NCBI RefSeq assembly: GCF_020172685.1
Contig: NZ_CP083986.1
Span: 2,730,990 to 2,794,989 of the forward strand
DNA length: 64,000 nucleotides
From: [Mycobacterium] nativiensis
Lineage (GTDB): Bacteria > Actinomycetota > Actinomycetes > Mycobacteriales > Mycobacteriaceae
Direction: 5' to 3'
Program-made: the position numbers and the translations under genes
Part shown: positions 15,756 to 24,352 of the stretch, piece after piece
Position numbering within the stretch: position 1 is the first letter of the stretch
How the letters are laid out: each line of letters opens with the position of its first letter
The notes under the pieces: model-generated
What the model was told of the DNA's origin: nothing
The model's database searches: none
The model's input: the letters and a program-made list of their open reading frames with translations, nothing else

Positions 15756-16745
15756 CTACTGCCAGATGGTCGCGAGAATCTGTTGAGCCGCCAGCGCGGG
15801 GGTCAGTTCGCCGCGGAGCACCTGTTGTTCCACCACGGTGCGCACCTCGCGCACCGCCGGATCCGACAGTGCCCGTTCCAGCACGGCATCGGCCACCAGC
15901 TGCCGCGTCCAGTCCACCTGCTGGGCGCGCCGACGGGCATCGAACTCGCCCGCTTCGATCAGTGTCTGCCGATGCCGCTCGATGGTGTCCCAGAGTTCCG
16001 GCAGCCCGGTGCCCTCGAGCGCGCTCATCGTCAAAACAGGTGGCCGCCAAAGGGTTTCGCGAGGATAAATGAGCCGGATCGCGGCCGACAGTTCCCGTGC
16101 GGCCATCCGCGCCTCGGTGAGGTGCTCGCCGTCGGCCTTGTTCACCACCACGATGTCGGCCAGCTCAAGGACGCCCTTTTTGATGCCCTGCAACTGGTCT
16201 CCGGTGCGGGCCAGTGTCAAGAACACGAAGGTGTCCACCATGCCCGACACCGTCACCTCGGACTGGCCGACGCCGACGGTCTCGATCAGGATCACATCGA
16301 AACCGGCGGCCTCCAGCAGCACCACGGTCTCCCGGGTGGCCTTGGCGACCCCGCCCAGGGTGCCCGATGTCGGGGACGGGCGGATGTAGGCGCTCTCGTG
16401 CGCGCCCAGCCGCTGCATCCGGGTCTTGTCCCCCAGGATCGATCCGCCGGTGCGGGTCGAGGACGGGTCGACGGCCAGTACCGCCACCCGGTGCCCCAGT
16501 TCGACGAGGTGCATCCCGAGCGCCTCGATGCTGGTCGACTTGCCCACTCCGGGAACTCCGGTGATACCCACCCGCCGGGCGCCGCCCGCGTCCGGCAGCA
16601 GCGCCAACAGCAGCTTCTGGGCCTGTTGGCGGTGGTCGGGGCGGGTGGACTCGACCAGGGTGATGGCCCGGGGCAGTACGGAGCGATCACCGGCGCGCAC
16701 CCCCGCCGCCAGTTCGGCGACGGCATCGCCCATGTCGTCGAGCAT
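15756..16745 (-). CDS. meaB: Methylmalonyl-CoA mutase-associated GTPase MeaB
   Basis: 329 residues. It is a G3E GTPase with Walker A GVPGVGKST (~61-69), the switch-region DPSSTRTGGSILGDKTRM segment, ETVGVGQSE and the base-recognition NKAD. MeaB gates adenosylcobalamin delivery to methylmalonyl-CoA mutase and protects the mutase from inactivation. Its ATG follows the mutB TAG with no gap, indicating tight coupling with mutA-mutB. It is the ortholog of Rv1496. Confidence 0.95.
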   Translation of the reverse strand: MLDDMGDAVAELAAGVRAGDRSVLPRAITLVESTRPDHRQQAQKLLLALLPDAGGARRVGITGVPGVGKSTSIEALGMHLVELGHRVAVLAVDPSSTRTGGSILGDKTRMQRLGAHESAYIRPSPTSGTLGGVAKATRETVVLLEAAGFDVILIETVGVGQSEVTVSGMVDTFVFLTLARTGDQLQGIKKGVLELADIVVVNKADGEHLTEARMAARELSAAIRLIYPRETLWRPPVLTMSALEGTGLPELWDTIERHRQTLIEAGEFDARRRAQQVDWTRQLVADAVLERALSDPAVREVRTVVEQQVLRGELTPALAAQQILATIWQ

Positions 16746-19031
16746 CTATATCGGGTCTGCCGCGGGCCCGGCCGCGTCGGCGAGCTCATAGCCTCGCCGC
16801 GACGCCAGGGTCTGCAACAGACCGACCGCCGCGTCGGCGATCACCGTGCCGGGCGGGAAGATCGCGGTCGCCCCGGCGGCATAGAGCTCGTCGAAGTCCC
16901 CGGGCGGGATGACACCGCCGACCACGATCATGATGTCGGGCCGGCCCACCGTGGCCAGCGCGTCGCGCAGCGCCGGCACCAGCGTCAGGTGCCCGGCCGC
17001 CAGGGAGGACACCCCGACCACATGCACGTCGTTGTCGGCGGCCTGCCGGGCGACCTCGTCGGGGGTGGAGAACAGCGCGCCGACGTCGACGTCGAACCCG
17101 ATGTCGGCGAACGCGGTGGCGATCACCTTCTGGCCGCGGTCGTGTCCGTCCTGGCCCATCTTGGCGACCAGGATGCGGGGCCGGCGGCCGTCGAACTCGG
17201 CGAACTTCTCCACCAGAGCGGTTGCGCTGGAAATGTTGCTGCCCTTCCCGACTTCGTCACGGTAGACGCCAGAGATGGTACGGATTTCGGCCTGATGCCG
17301 CCCGTAGACCTTCTCCAGCGCGTCGGAGATCTCGCCGAGGGTCGCCTTGGCCCGCGCGGCGTTGATCGCCAACGCCAGCAGGTTGTTGCCCAGGCCGTCC
17401 TCCCCCGCCGGACCTGTGGCACCGGCCGCCCGGGTCAGTTCGGCCAGCGAGGCCTGACAGGCCGCCTCGTCGCGCTCGGCGCGCAGTTGCTCGAGTTTGG
17501 CCAGCTGTTCGGCGCGCACCCGGCTGTTCTCGACCTTGAGCACCTCGATCTCTTGGTCCTCGGCGACCTGGTACTTGTTGACGCCGATCAGCGGCTGCCG
17601 CCCGGAGTCGATCCGGGCCTGGGTGCGGGCCGCGGCCTCCTCGATGCGCAGCTTCGGAATACCCTCGTTGATGGCCTGCGCCATCCCGCCGTGCGCCTTG
17701 ACCTCTTCGATGTGGGCGCGGGCCCGCTGCGCCAGCTGGTGGGTCAGCCATTCCACGTAGTAGGAGCCCGCCCACGGGTCGATCGGGCGGGTGGTGCCCG
17801 ACTCCTGCTGCAGCAGCAGCTGGGTGTTACGCGCGATCCGGGCGGAGAAGTCGGTGGGCAGCGCCAGCGCCTCGTCGAGGGCGTTGGTGTGCAGCGACTG
17901 GGTGTGGCCCTGGGTTGCGGCCATCGCCTCGATACAGGTGCGGGCCACGTTGTTGAAGACGTCCTGGGCGGTCAGCGACCAACCGGAGGTCTGTGAATGT
18001 GTGCGCAGCGAAAGAGATTTCGAGCTCTTGGGGCTGAACTCACTGACCAGCTCGCTCCACAGCAACCGGCCCGCACGCAGCTTGGCGACCTCCATGAAGA
18101 AGTTCATCCCGATACCCCAGAAGAACGACAGCCGGGGTGCGAACTTGTCGATGTCCAGGCCGGCGTCCAGCCCGGCCTTGATGTAGTCCACTCCGTCGGC
18201 CAGCGTGTAGGCCAGCTCCAAATCCGCTGTGGCACCGGCCTCTTGGATGTGGTAGCCGGAGATCGAGATGGAGTTGAACTTCGGCATCTTGGCGCTGGTG
18301 TAGCCGAAGATGTCGGAGATGATCCGCATCGACGGCTTCGGCGGATAGATGTAGGTGTTGCGGACCATGAACTCCTTGAGGATGTCGTTCTGGATGGTCC
18401 CGGCCAGCTTCTCCGGCGGCACACCCTGCTCCTCGGCGGCCACCACATACAGAGCCAGAATCGGCAGCACAGCGCCGTTCATGGTCATCGACACGCTGAC
18501 CGCGCTCAGGTCGATCCCGTCGAACAGCTGTCGCATGTCGAGGATCGAATCGATCGCCACGCCAGCCATGCCGACGTCGCCCTGCACCCGCGGGTGGTCC
18601 GAGTCGTAACCGCGGTGGGTGGCCAGGTCGAACGCCACCGACAATCCCTTCTGGCCGGCGGCCAGGTTGCGGCGGTAGAAGGCATTGGAGTCCGCCGCGG
18701 TGGAGAACCCCGCGTACTGGCGAATCGTCCACGGCTGGTTGACGTACATGGTCGGGTACGGGCCGCGCACGAACGGAGGCTCACCCGGGAAACTGTCCAG
18801 CGGGTAGCCGTCGGCGGCCACCGCGGCGCGGTCGGCGGCGGTGTAGACCGGCTTGACCGCGATGCCTTCCGGGGTGTGCCACTCCAACTGCTCGGGGGTG
18901 TAGCCGTGTGCGGACGCGGCGGCAGACACGAAGTCGGCGACGGCCGCATCGGTGACCGGTTCGGCGCGACGGTCTCCGAGGGCAACGTCGGCGAAGCTGC
19001 CGAGGGTGTCGCGTGAGGTGCTGGTGGTCAT
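16746..19031 (-). CDS. mutB: Methylmalonyl-CoA mutase large (catalytic) subunit
   Basis: 761 residues from ATG 19031. The N-terminal TIM barrel has substrate-binding segments such as [21 protein letters not shown] and [12 protein letters not shown]. The C-terminal cobalamin domain has DGHDRGQ (the DxHxxG lower-ligand motif) with [11 protein letters not shown] and [10 protein letters not shown]. It interconverts succinyl-CoA and (R)-methylmalonyl-CoA. In mycobacteria this links propionate catabolism to the methyl-branched lipid extender pool. It begins 5 bp after mutA and ends directly against meaB. The open frame runs on upstream of the ATG, but that part is the shadow of mutA. Confidence 0.96.
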   Translation of the reverse strand: MTTSTSRDTLGSFADVALGDRRAEPVTDAAVADFVSAAASAHGYTPEQLEWHTPEGIAVKPVYTAADRAAVAADGYPLDSFPGEPPFVRGPYPTMYVNQPWTIRQYAGFSTAADSNAFYRRNLAAGQKGLSVAFDLATHRGYDSDHPRVQGDVGMAGVAIDSILDMRQLFDGIDLSAVSVSMTMNGAVLPILALYVVAAEEQGVPPEKLAGTIQNDILKEFMVRNTYIYPPKPSMRIISDIFGYTSAKMPKFNSISISGYHIQEAGATADLELAYTLADGVDYIKAGLDAGLDIDKFAPRLSFFWGIGMNFFMEVAKLRAGRLLWSELVSEFSPKSSKSLSLRTHSQTSGWSLTAQDVFNNVARTCIEAMAATQGHTQSLHTNALDEALALPTDFSARIARNTQLLLQQESGTTRPIDPWAGSYYVEWLTHQLAQRARAHIEEVKAHGGMAQAINEGIPKLRIEEAAARTQARIDSGRQPLIGVNKYQVAEDQEIEVLKVENSRVRAEQLAKLEQLRAERDEAACQASLAELTRAAGATGPAGEDGLGNNLLALAINAARAKATLGEISDALEKVYGRHQAEIRTISGVYRDEVGKGSNISSATALVEKFAEFDGRRPRILVAKMGQDGHDRGQKVIATAFADIGFDVDVGALFSTPDEVARQAADNDVHVVGVSSLAAGHLTLVPALRDALATVGRPDIMIVVGGVIPPGDFDELYAAGATAIFPPGTVIADAAVGLLQTLASRRGYELADAAGPAADPI

Positions 19032-19036
19032 GGCTG

Positions 19037-20944
19037 TCAGGCCCCCAATCGGGTCAGTAGGTCCGACAACGCCTGCACCGCATCGATTTTCATGGTCAGG
19101 TAGTCGTCCGGTTGCGGGTCGGTCTCGGCGTTGCCGGCCAATGCCTTGGCCGGGCCGGCCAGGTAAACCCGATCGATTCCGGCGGCGCGGGCGGCCGCGA
19201 TGACACCGGCGGCCTCTGCCCCGTAGCGCGCGTCGGTGCCGCAGAGCACCGCCGCGGTCGGTGCCCCCGTCTGCATCCCCGCCCCTTCCAAGGCCCCAGC
19301 CACCCCGTCGGCGTCCAGCGGCCCGGGGTTCACCGTTTCGATCCCGCCGGAGGCCAGCAGGTTCGCGGCGAACGTCGTCCGGATGTTGTGTTCGGCCAGC
19401 GGGCCCAACGGCAGCAGCAGCACCTGCGGGCGGGCTCCGGTGCGGGCCAGGTAGGCGTCGGAGCGGTCGCGCAGCGCCTCGAACTGCGCGGCATAACGCC
19501 GCAGTCCGGCCGGGGCGGCCGTAGTGGCGGTCGGCGGCAGCGGCGCTTCGGCCAGGTTCGGGTACTCGTTCACCCCGGTGATCGCGGTGCGGCGGTGCGC
19601 GATGTTCTCGGCCCGGGCAGCAGCGGAGGCGTCGATCAGCTCGCTGACGTAGGCGCGGGCCGCGTCGAATCCGCCTTCTGCAGAACGTGCTTCGGCCTGC
19701 TGGAACTGTCGCCACGCCTGCTGCGCCAGCTGCTCGGTGAGGTCTTCGACGAACCACGATCCGCCGGCCGGGTCGAGCACCTGGCCCAGGTGGGACTCTT
19801 CGAGCAGCAGCAGCTGGGTGTTGCGTGCGATGCGGCGGGCGAAGCCGGCCGAGGTACCGGGCTGGCCGCCGGCGATCGCGGTGTCGAACGGCCACACCAG
19901 CACGGTGTCCGCACCGCCGACACCGGCGCCGAACGCCGCCAGCGTGGTGCGCAGCATGTTCACCCACGGGTCGCGTTGAGTCATCATCGCCAGCGACGTC
20001 TCGGCGTGCACGACTGCAGCACCGCACTCCGGCTCCCCGGCCACCTCGGTCACCCGCGCCCACAACCGACGCACCGCCCGGATCTTGGCGATCGTCATGA
20101 ACTGGTCGTCGTCGGCGGCGAGCCGGAAACTGATCTGGCCGACCGCGTCGGCCATCGAGAGTCCCGCCTCGGTGAGCAAGCGCAGGTAGGCCACGGCGGT
20201 GGCCAGGGCGCCGGCCAGTTCCCCGGCCGCGTCGGCGCCCAGGTTGTGCAACGCCGGGCCGTTGACGGCGATCGACCGCACCCCGCGGCGCCCGGCGGCA
20301 CGCGATGCGACCGCGATCACCTCGTCGATCGACGGCGCCGGCCGCTCCCCCAGCGGCGCGGTCAACGGGTCGGCACCCAGGTCCACCGACAACCCGGCGA
20401 GGTTGTCCTGATCCAGGCCGTCGACCAACCCCAGAAGCGTGTCGGCGGCGGTGGCGTAGTCGCCGGCGCCGGCACCGTCGAGCAGAACCGGCACCAATTC
20501 CAGGTAGACGTCGGCGAATACCCGTCGCAGGTCGGCGGCCGGCACCCCGGCCGGCCCGACCCGCACCGTCAGGGCGCTGGCCCCTTCGGTCAGGGCAGCC
20601 AGGACGGCACCGTTGACCTCGGCGCCCGAGGAGTCCGCGGCAACACCGGGAAAGGCTTCGGCGACCTTCCAACCGGTGTTGACATCGCGCAGGGCATCCG
20701 CGCCGCGCACATAGGGCCACTGCCCGGGCAGCGGCGGCTCCGGCAGCTCGTCGAACACCGTGTAGAGCGCCCGGATCGCGAATCCGGCCTGCACGGGGGT
20801 GTCCAGCAGCCGCTCCGGCTCGCCGTCGGTGTCGCGCTCGATGTCAGCCGAATCGCGGCGGGAGCTCTTCGCCAACACCCCGGCCACCCCGGCACGCCAA
20901 CGGGCGCGGGACTGCTCGAGTTCGGCGGATACCTCGACTGACAC
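19037..20944 (-). CDS. mutA: Methylmalonyl-CoA mutase small subunit
   Basis: 635 residues. It has the MutA fold: a mutase-like barrel lacking the catalytic substrate residues, then a vestigial B12-type domain without the DxHxxG His motif of MutB. It forms the heterodimer with MutB. It starts GTG ([19 protein letters not shown]) and is the first gene of a minus-strand mutA-mutB-meaB(-lipL) operon. It is divergent from the membrane protein at 21110 with about 165 bp between, where the operon promoter should lie. It is the ortholog of Rv1492. Confidence 0.95.
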   Translation of the reverse strand: MSVEVSAELEQSRARWRAGVAGVLAKSSRRDSADIERDTDGEPERLLDTPVQAGFAIRALYTVFDELPEPPLPGQWPYVRGADALRDVNTGWKVAEAFPGVAADSSGAEVNGAVLAALTEGASALTVRVGPAGVPAADLRRVFADVYLELVPVLLDGAGAGDYATAADTLLGLVDGLDQDNLAGLSVDLGADPLTAPLGERPAPSIDEVIAVASRAAGRRGVRSIAVNGPALHNLGADAAGELAGALATAVAYLRLLTEAGLSMADAVGQISFRLAADDDQFMTIAKIRAVRRLWARVTEVAGEPECGAAVVHAETSLAMMTQRDPWVNMLRTTLAAFGAGVGGADTVLVWPFDTAIAGGQPGTSAGFARRIARNTQLLLLEESHLGQVLDPAGGSWFVEDLTEQLAQQAWRQFQQAEARSAEGGFDAARAYVSELIDASAAARAENIAHRRTAITGVNEYPNLAEAPLPPTATTAAPAGLRRYAAQFEALRDRSDAYLARTGARPQVLLLPLGPLAEHNIRTTFAANLLASGGIETVNPGPLDADGVAGALEGAGMQTGAPTAAVLCGTDARYGAEAAGVIAAARAAGIDRVYLAGPAKALAGNAETDPQPDDYLTMKIDAVQALSDLLTRLGA

Positions 20945-21109
20945 CGGCGACTCCTGAAGTTACTCGTGAGTAGCGGAAGGATCGCTACCCGACACGTGTT
21001 AACCAGGCTAAATGATGGCGATCGAAGGATGCTGGCGAGGTACGCCGAGCGGCGAAACGCCGCGCGCACGACGCCTACCGTTAACATTCGGCCCGTAATC
21101 TCGGACGAC

Positions 21110-21859
21110 GTGACCACCGCACCCCTGCGCGAGCTCACCCGCCCGCTACGCGGGGTGATCGCAGCGACCCTGGCGACGGCGCGCCAGGTGCCGCCGTGGC
21201 GGCTGGTGGTGACCACCGCGGTGGTGGTGATCCTGGTCGCGGTGGCCCTCCTGGTGCCCGTGCCCACCGCCGTCCAGTTGCGAGACTGGGCTCAGGCACT
21301 GGGGCCGTGGTTTCCGCTGGCATTTCTGACCGCCCACACCGCAATCACGGTGTTCCCGTTTCCCCGGACCGCCTTCACCGTGGCCGCCGGCCTGCTGTTC
21401 GGCCCTTGGCTGGGTGTGGTGCTGGCGGTGGCGGCCAGCGCGTTGAGCGCCCTGGTCGCGCTCATGCTGATGCGAGTGTTCGGCTGGCAGCTGATCCGAT
21501 TGGTGCGCCACCCGAAGATCCGCTCGCTGGACGCGCAACTGCGTCGGCGTGGCTGGCCCGCGGTGGTGTCGCTGCGGCTGATTCCGGCCATCCCGTTCTC
21601 GGTGATCAACTACGCGGCGGGCGCGTCGGCGATCCGGCTGCTGCCGTACACCGTCGCCACCCTGATCGGATTACTGCCGGGCACCGCCGCCGTCGTGGTG
21701 CTCGGCGACGGCCTCACCGGGGATGTCAGCCCGCTGCTGCTGCTGGTGTCGGCGTGCACGGCCGCGGTGGGAGTGGCGCTGTTGGCCTACGAGGTGCGTC
21801 TGCACCGCAGGCACCGAGCCCAGGCTCCTGAGCCCGCATTCCCCGTCATTACAGGCTGA
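21110..21859 (+). CDS. TVP38/TMEM64-type membrane protein (Rv1491c-like)
   Basis: About 249 residues from GTG 21110 (VTTAPLRELTRPLRG). In-frame starts up to 144 bp earlier have no conserved look and lie in the promoter region. It has roughly six hydrophobic segments. The SNARE-associated/VTT core is visible as FPLAFLTAHTAITVFPFPRT, GLLFGPWLG and RLIPAIPFSVINYAAG, the last being the characteristic re-entrant motif. Members are integral membrane proteins thought to act in lipid scrambling or transport; no specific mycobacterial role is established. It diverges from mutA, as in M. tuberculosis. Confidence 0.85.
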   Translation: MTTAPLRELTRPLRGVIAATLATARQVPPWRLVVTTAVVVILVAVALLVPVPTAVQLRDWAQALGPWFPLAFLTAHTAITVFPFPRTAFTVAAGLLFGPWLGVVLAVAASALSALVALMLMRVFGWQLIRLVRHPKIRSLDAQLRRRGWPAVVSLRLIPAIPFSVINYAAGASAIRLLPYTVATLIGLLPGTAAVVVLGDGLTGDVSPLLLLVSACTAAVGVALLAYEVRLHRRHRAQAPEPAFPVITG

Positions 21860-21979
21860 GCAGGGCTTTCACCGGGAAGCACACGTCTGCGCTTTGCCGA
21901 ATGTGCACACCCTGCGACGCGCGCAGAACGTCGCACTCGGTACACGCTCGGCTCGCGCGGCTTGCCCCTTGTCGACGAC

Positions 21980-22013
21980 TAAACATTTGTTTACTATCAT
22001 AAACATGCATTTA
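21980..22013 (+). promoter_or_regulatory. Tandem operator for the TetR gene
   Basis: Two 14-mers, TAAACATTTGTTTA (21980-21993) and TAAACATGCATTTA (22000-22013), lie exactly 20 bp apart, two helical turns. The first is an inverted repeat with a 2-bp centre. The second overlaps the ATG of the TetR gene at 22005. The spacing and overlap suggest cooperative autorepression. The AT-rich block stands out from the GC-rich surroundings. Confidence 0.6.
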
Positions 22014-22625
22014 CCCGTGACCGATGACCGCACGGCCCGTGCACGAATCCGCGACGAGGCGCTGCGACTGTTCGCCGAACGCGGGCCCGACGGAGTCACC
22101 ATGCGCGATATCGCGGCCGCGGCGGGAGTTTCCCCCGCGCTGCTGGTGCGGCACTACGGTTCCAAAGACGGACTGGTGGAGGCGGTCGACGAGCACGTCG
22201 TCGCCACGCTCGAAGCACTGCTCGCCAACATCACCGGGGCCGCCGGCGTGACCGGACTGAGCGAATCGGCGCTGTCAGGGCTGCTGGACGGCCTGGCCGC
22301 TCAACTTCCCTCGAGTTCACCCATCCCGTCGTATCTGACCCGTTCGCTGATCACCGGCGGACAGCTCGGTTCGGCACTGTTCCGGCGGCTCTACGAGATC
22401 AGCAGATCCGCCCTGGACACCATGGTCACGGCCGGAACCGCCGACACCGGAGGGGATCCGGCGGTGCGCGCAGCGTTCCTCCTGGTCAACGACCTGGCTG
22501 TGCTGACGCTGCGGGATCGCCTCACCGAGGTGCTCGGCGTAGATCCGCTGTCACCGGAGGGAATGAAACGTTGGGGCGCCCAGGTATTCGCGATCTATCG
22601 CGGCGGGCTCATCGCTGATGCCTGA
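22005..22625 (+). CDS. TetR-family transcriptional repressor
   Basis: 206 residues from ATG 22005. The N-terminal helix-turn-helix is clear: ARIRDEALRLFAERGPDGVTMRDIAAAAGVSPALLVRHYGSKDGL at residues ~11-55. The ligand domain is divergent and gives no ligand. It overlaps the next gene by 8 bp, and that gene overlaps a membrane protein gene by 4 bp, so the three form one operon. Two operator-like 14-mers cover its start codon, pointing to autoregulation of the whole operon. The gene is not part of the conserved Rv1454-Rv1497 order I recall, so it looks like an accessory insertion. Confidence 0.9.
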   Translation: MHLPVTDDRTARARIRDEALRLFAERGPDGVTMRDIAAAAGVSPALLVRHYGSKDGLVEAVDEHVVATLEALLANITGAAGVTGLSESALSGLLDGLAAQLPSSSPIPSYLTRSLITGGQLGSALFRRLYEISRSALDTMVTAGTADTGGDPAVRAAFLLVNDLAVLTLRDRLTEVLGVDPLSPEGMKRWGAQVFAIYRGGLIADA

Positions 22626-23145
22626 AATCGCTGCGGAAACGGAGGCACGCATGTCCAGCACACACCCGTCGTCGGGGTTCGTCACCGGAGCCACCCGGCT
22701 GCTGCGGTCGCGTCGGCTGATGCGGACGCCGACCTGGCTGTACCGGTTTCGCCTCGGCGCACTGCTCGGCCCGCGGCTGCTGATGCTCGAACACACCGGA
22801 CGCAAATCCGGTGCAGCACGCTACGTCGTACTCGAGGTGTTCGATCACGCCGCGCCGGACAGCTATGTGGTGGCCTCCGGCTTCGGCAACCAGGCCCAGT
22901 GGTTCCGCAACATTCGGGCCAACCCGCGGGTCCGGGTCAGCATCGGCTCCCACGCACCCACGCCGGCCACCGCCCGCGTCCTCGACCGGCAGGAAGCCGA
23001 CCGAAGCCTGGCGGCATACGTCGCTCGGCATCCGCGCGCCTGGGCGCGATTCAAGGCCGTGCTGGAGGACACCCTCGGCGCCGAGATCACCGCGACCGAC
23101 AACCCACTGCCGTTGGTCGAGCTGCGCCTCGACAGCCGGTCATGA
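22618..23145 (+). CDS. Deazaflavin (F420)-dependent nitroreductase-family protein (DUF385)
   Basis: 175 residues from ATG 22618; ATG 22651 (MSSTHPSSGF) is an alternative. The split-beta-barrel Ddn/DUF385 pattern is seen in PTWLYRFRLGALLGPRLLMLEHTGRKSG, then the R-Y-V-V-LE strand and the VVASGFGNQAQWFRNIRANPRV segment. These proteins bind F420 (some bind other flavins or heme) and reduce quinones or xenobiotics. It is translationally coupled to the TetR gene upstream and to the membrane protein downstream (ATGA). The operon may be a small-molecule-responsive redox unit; the substrate is unknown. Confidence 0.85.
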   Translation: MPEIAAETEARMSSTHPSSGFVTGATRLLRSRRLMRTPTWLYRFRLGALLGPRLLMLEHTGRKSGAARYVVLEVFDHAAPDSYVVASGFGNQAQWFRNIRANPRVRVSIGSHAPTPATARVLDRQEADRSLAAYVARHPRAWARFKAVLEDTLGAEITATDNPLPLVELRLDSRS

Positions 23146-23753
23146 CGACGCTCGCCGCGCCGGCCGGCTGGCTTCGCACCTTCTTCGGCCCCTCGCGCAC
23201 CCCCGCCGAAACCATCCTCGGCCTCCTCGGCGGCGCTGCGGTGATCGCGATGCTCGTCACATACATTCGGCATGCGGGCGGTTGGCACGACTGGTCGGCA
23301 CTCCAGATCGTGATCGTCGCGGTCACCGGATTGGATCTGGTCGGCGGCGTCTTCACCATCTCGGCCACCACTGCCAGCTGCTGGTATCACCGTCCCGGCC
23401 CTGCCGCACAACGGTTCCGGATGACGTTCGTCATCAGCCACGCCGTTCTGTACCTGGTACCCGTCACGGCGGTGTTCGGCCTCGGGTGGACCTGGATGCT
23501 GGCCAACGCCGGTCTGCTGCTGGGCGCCGCGGCCCTGATCGAGGGCGCGCCGGTGGATCTCAAACGCATGGTCGCGCTGGCCCTGACCCTGATCGCGGCG
23601 CTGGCCAATCGGATCTGGCTGCCGATACCGTCCGCGCTCCAGTGGCTGCCGTTGCTGCTTATGGTCAAGGTCCTCGTCTGCTTCCTGCTTCCCGCGCTGT
23701 CAGGACGCGAGGCACCGGCGGATCAGAACTGCACCGCCGGCGGGGCCTGCTGA
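23142..23753 (+). CDS. Integral membrane protein of unknown function
   Basis: 203 residues from ATG 23142, coupled (ATGA) to the DUF385 gene. There are five to six hydrophobic helices (about residues 24-44, 52-75, 88-110, 114-130, 143-165, 170-188) and a short cytoplasm-like tail ending in CTAGGAC. I do not recognise the family. Its last 31 bp overlap the 3' end of the convergent lemA. By context it is the membrane partner of a TetR-controlled redox operon. Confidence 0.8.
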   Translation: MTTLAAPAGWLRTFFGPSRTPAETILGLLGGAAVIAMLVTYIRHAGGWHDWSALQIVIVAVTGLDLVGGVFTISATTASCWYHRPGPAAQRFRMTFVISHAVLYLVPVTAVFGLGWTWMLANAGLLLGAAALIEGAPVDLKRMVALALTLIAALANRIWLPIPSALQWLPLLLMVKVLVCFLLPALSGREAPADQNCTAGGAC

Positions 23754-24289
23754 CCCGGCGCGGCCTGGTAGAACGGGCGCTCGCCAACCCCGGCCAGACC
23801 TGTGAAGAACATCCACGGGATGGTCACCACCCGCTGGTTCAGGCCGGCCACCGCGTCGTTGTAGTACTGGCGTGCGAACGCCAACTGATTCTCGGTGTCG
23901 GTGAGTTGATCCTGCAGCTGCAGAAAATTGGCCGATGCCTTCAGGTCCGGATAGTTCTCCGCCACCGCGAGGACGTTGCCGATCGCCCGGTCCAGTCGGG
24001 CCTGCGCCTGTGCCTTGTCATCGACAGTTCCGGACTGGGCGGCGCGGGTCGCCCCGGTGCGGGCGGCGGTGACCTCTTCGAAGATCGTCCGCTCATGCGC
24101 CGCATAGCCTTTGACGGAATTGATCAGGTTGGGCACCAGCTCGGCGCGGCGGGTCAGCTGGACGTCGATTCCGCCCAGTGCTTCGCGGACTTTGACGTCG
24201 AGCCGGCGCAGCAGGTTGAACGCGGTGACACCGAACGCGGCTGCGGCAAGCAGGACCACCACGACAGCGATGGCAACAGTGCTGCTCAT
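23723..24289 (-). CDS. lemA: LemA family protein
   Basis: 188 residues. One N-terminal membrane anchor (residues ~5-27) is followed by a long helical domain with the LemA pattern RRAELVPNLINSVKGYAAHE, then LKASANFLQLQDQLTDTENQLAFARQYYNDAV and the FARRVVTIPW-like NQRVVTIPWMFFTGLAG end. Its role is not well established; LemA proteins often sit beside DUF2207 or TPM-domain membrane proteins, as here with the upstream gene 63 bp away. It overlaps the convergent membrane gene by 31 bp. Confidence 0.92.
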   Translation of the reverse strand: MSSTVAIAVVVVLLAAAAFGVTAFNLLRRLDVKVREALGGIDVQLTRRAELVPNLINSVKGYAAHERTIFEEVTAARTGATRAAQSGTVDDKAQAQARLDRAIGNVLAVAENYPDLKASANFLQLQDQLTDTENQLAFARQYYNDAVAGLNQRVVTIPWMFFTGLAGVGERPFYQAAPGQQAPPAVQF

Positions 24290-24352
24290 CTCCGGTACCT
24301 CATTTCTGTTGATGATGTTGATGTTTGATGTTGCGGTGCAGCCCGATTGGTC

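Noticed and set aside
19112..20941. Plus-strand 609-codon frame over mutA
   Set aside because: Shadow of mutA, which matches its family along the full length.
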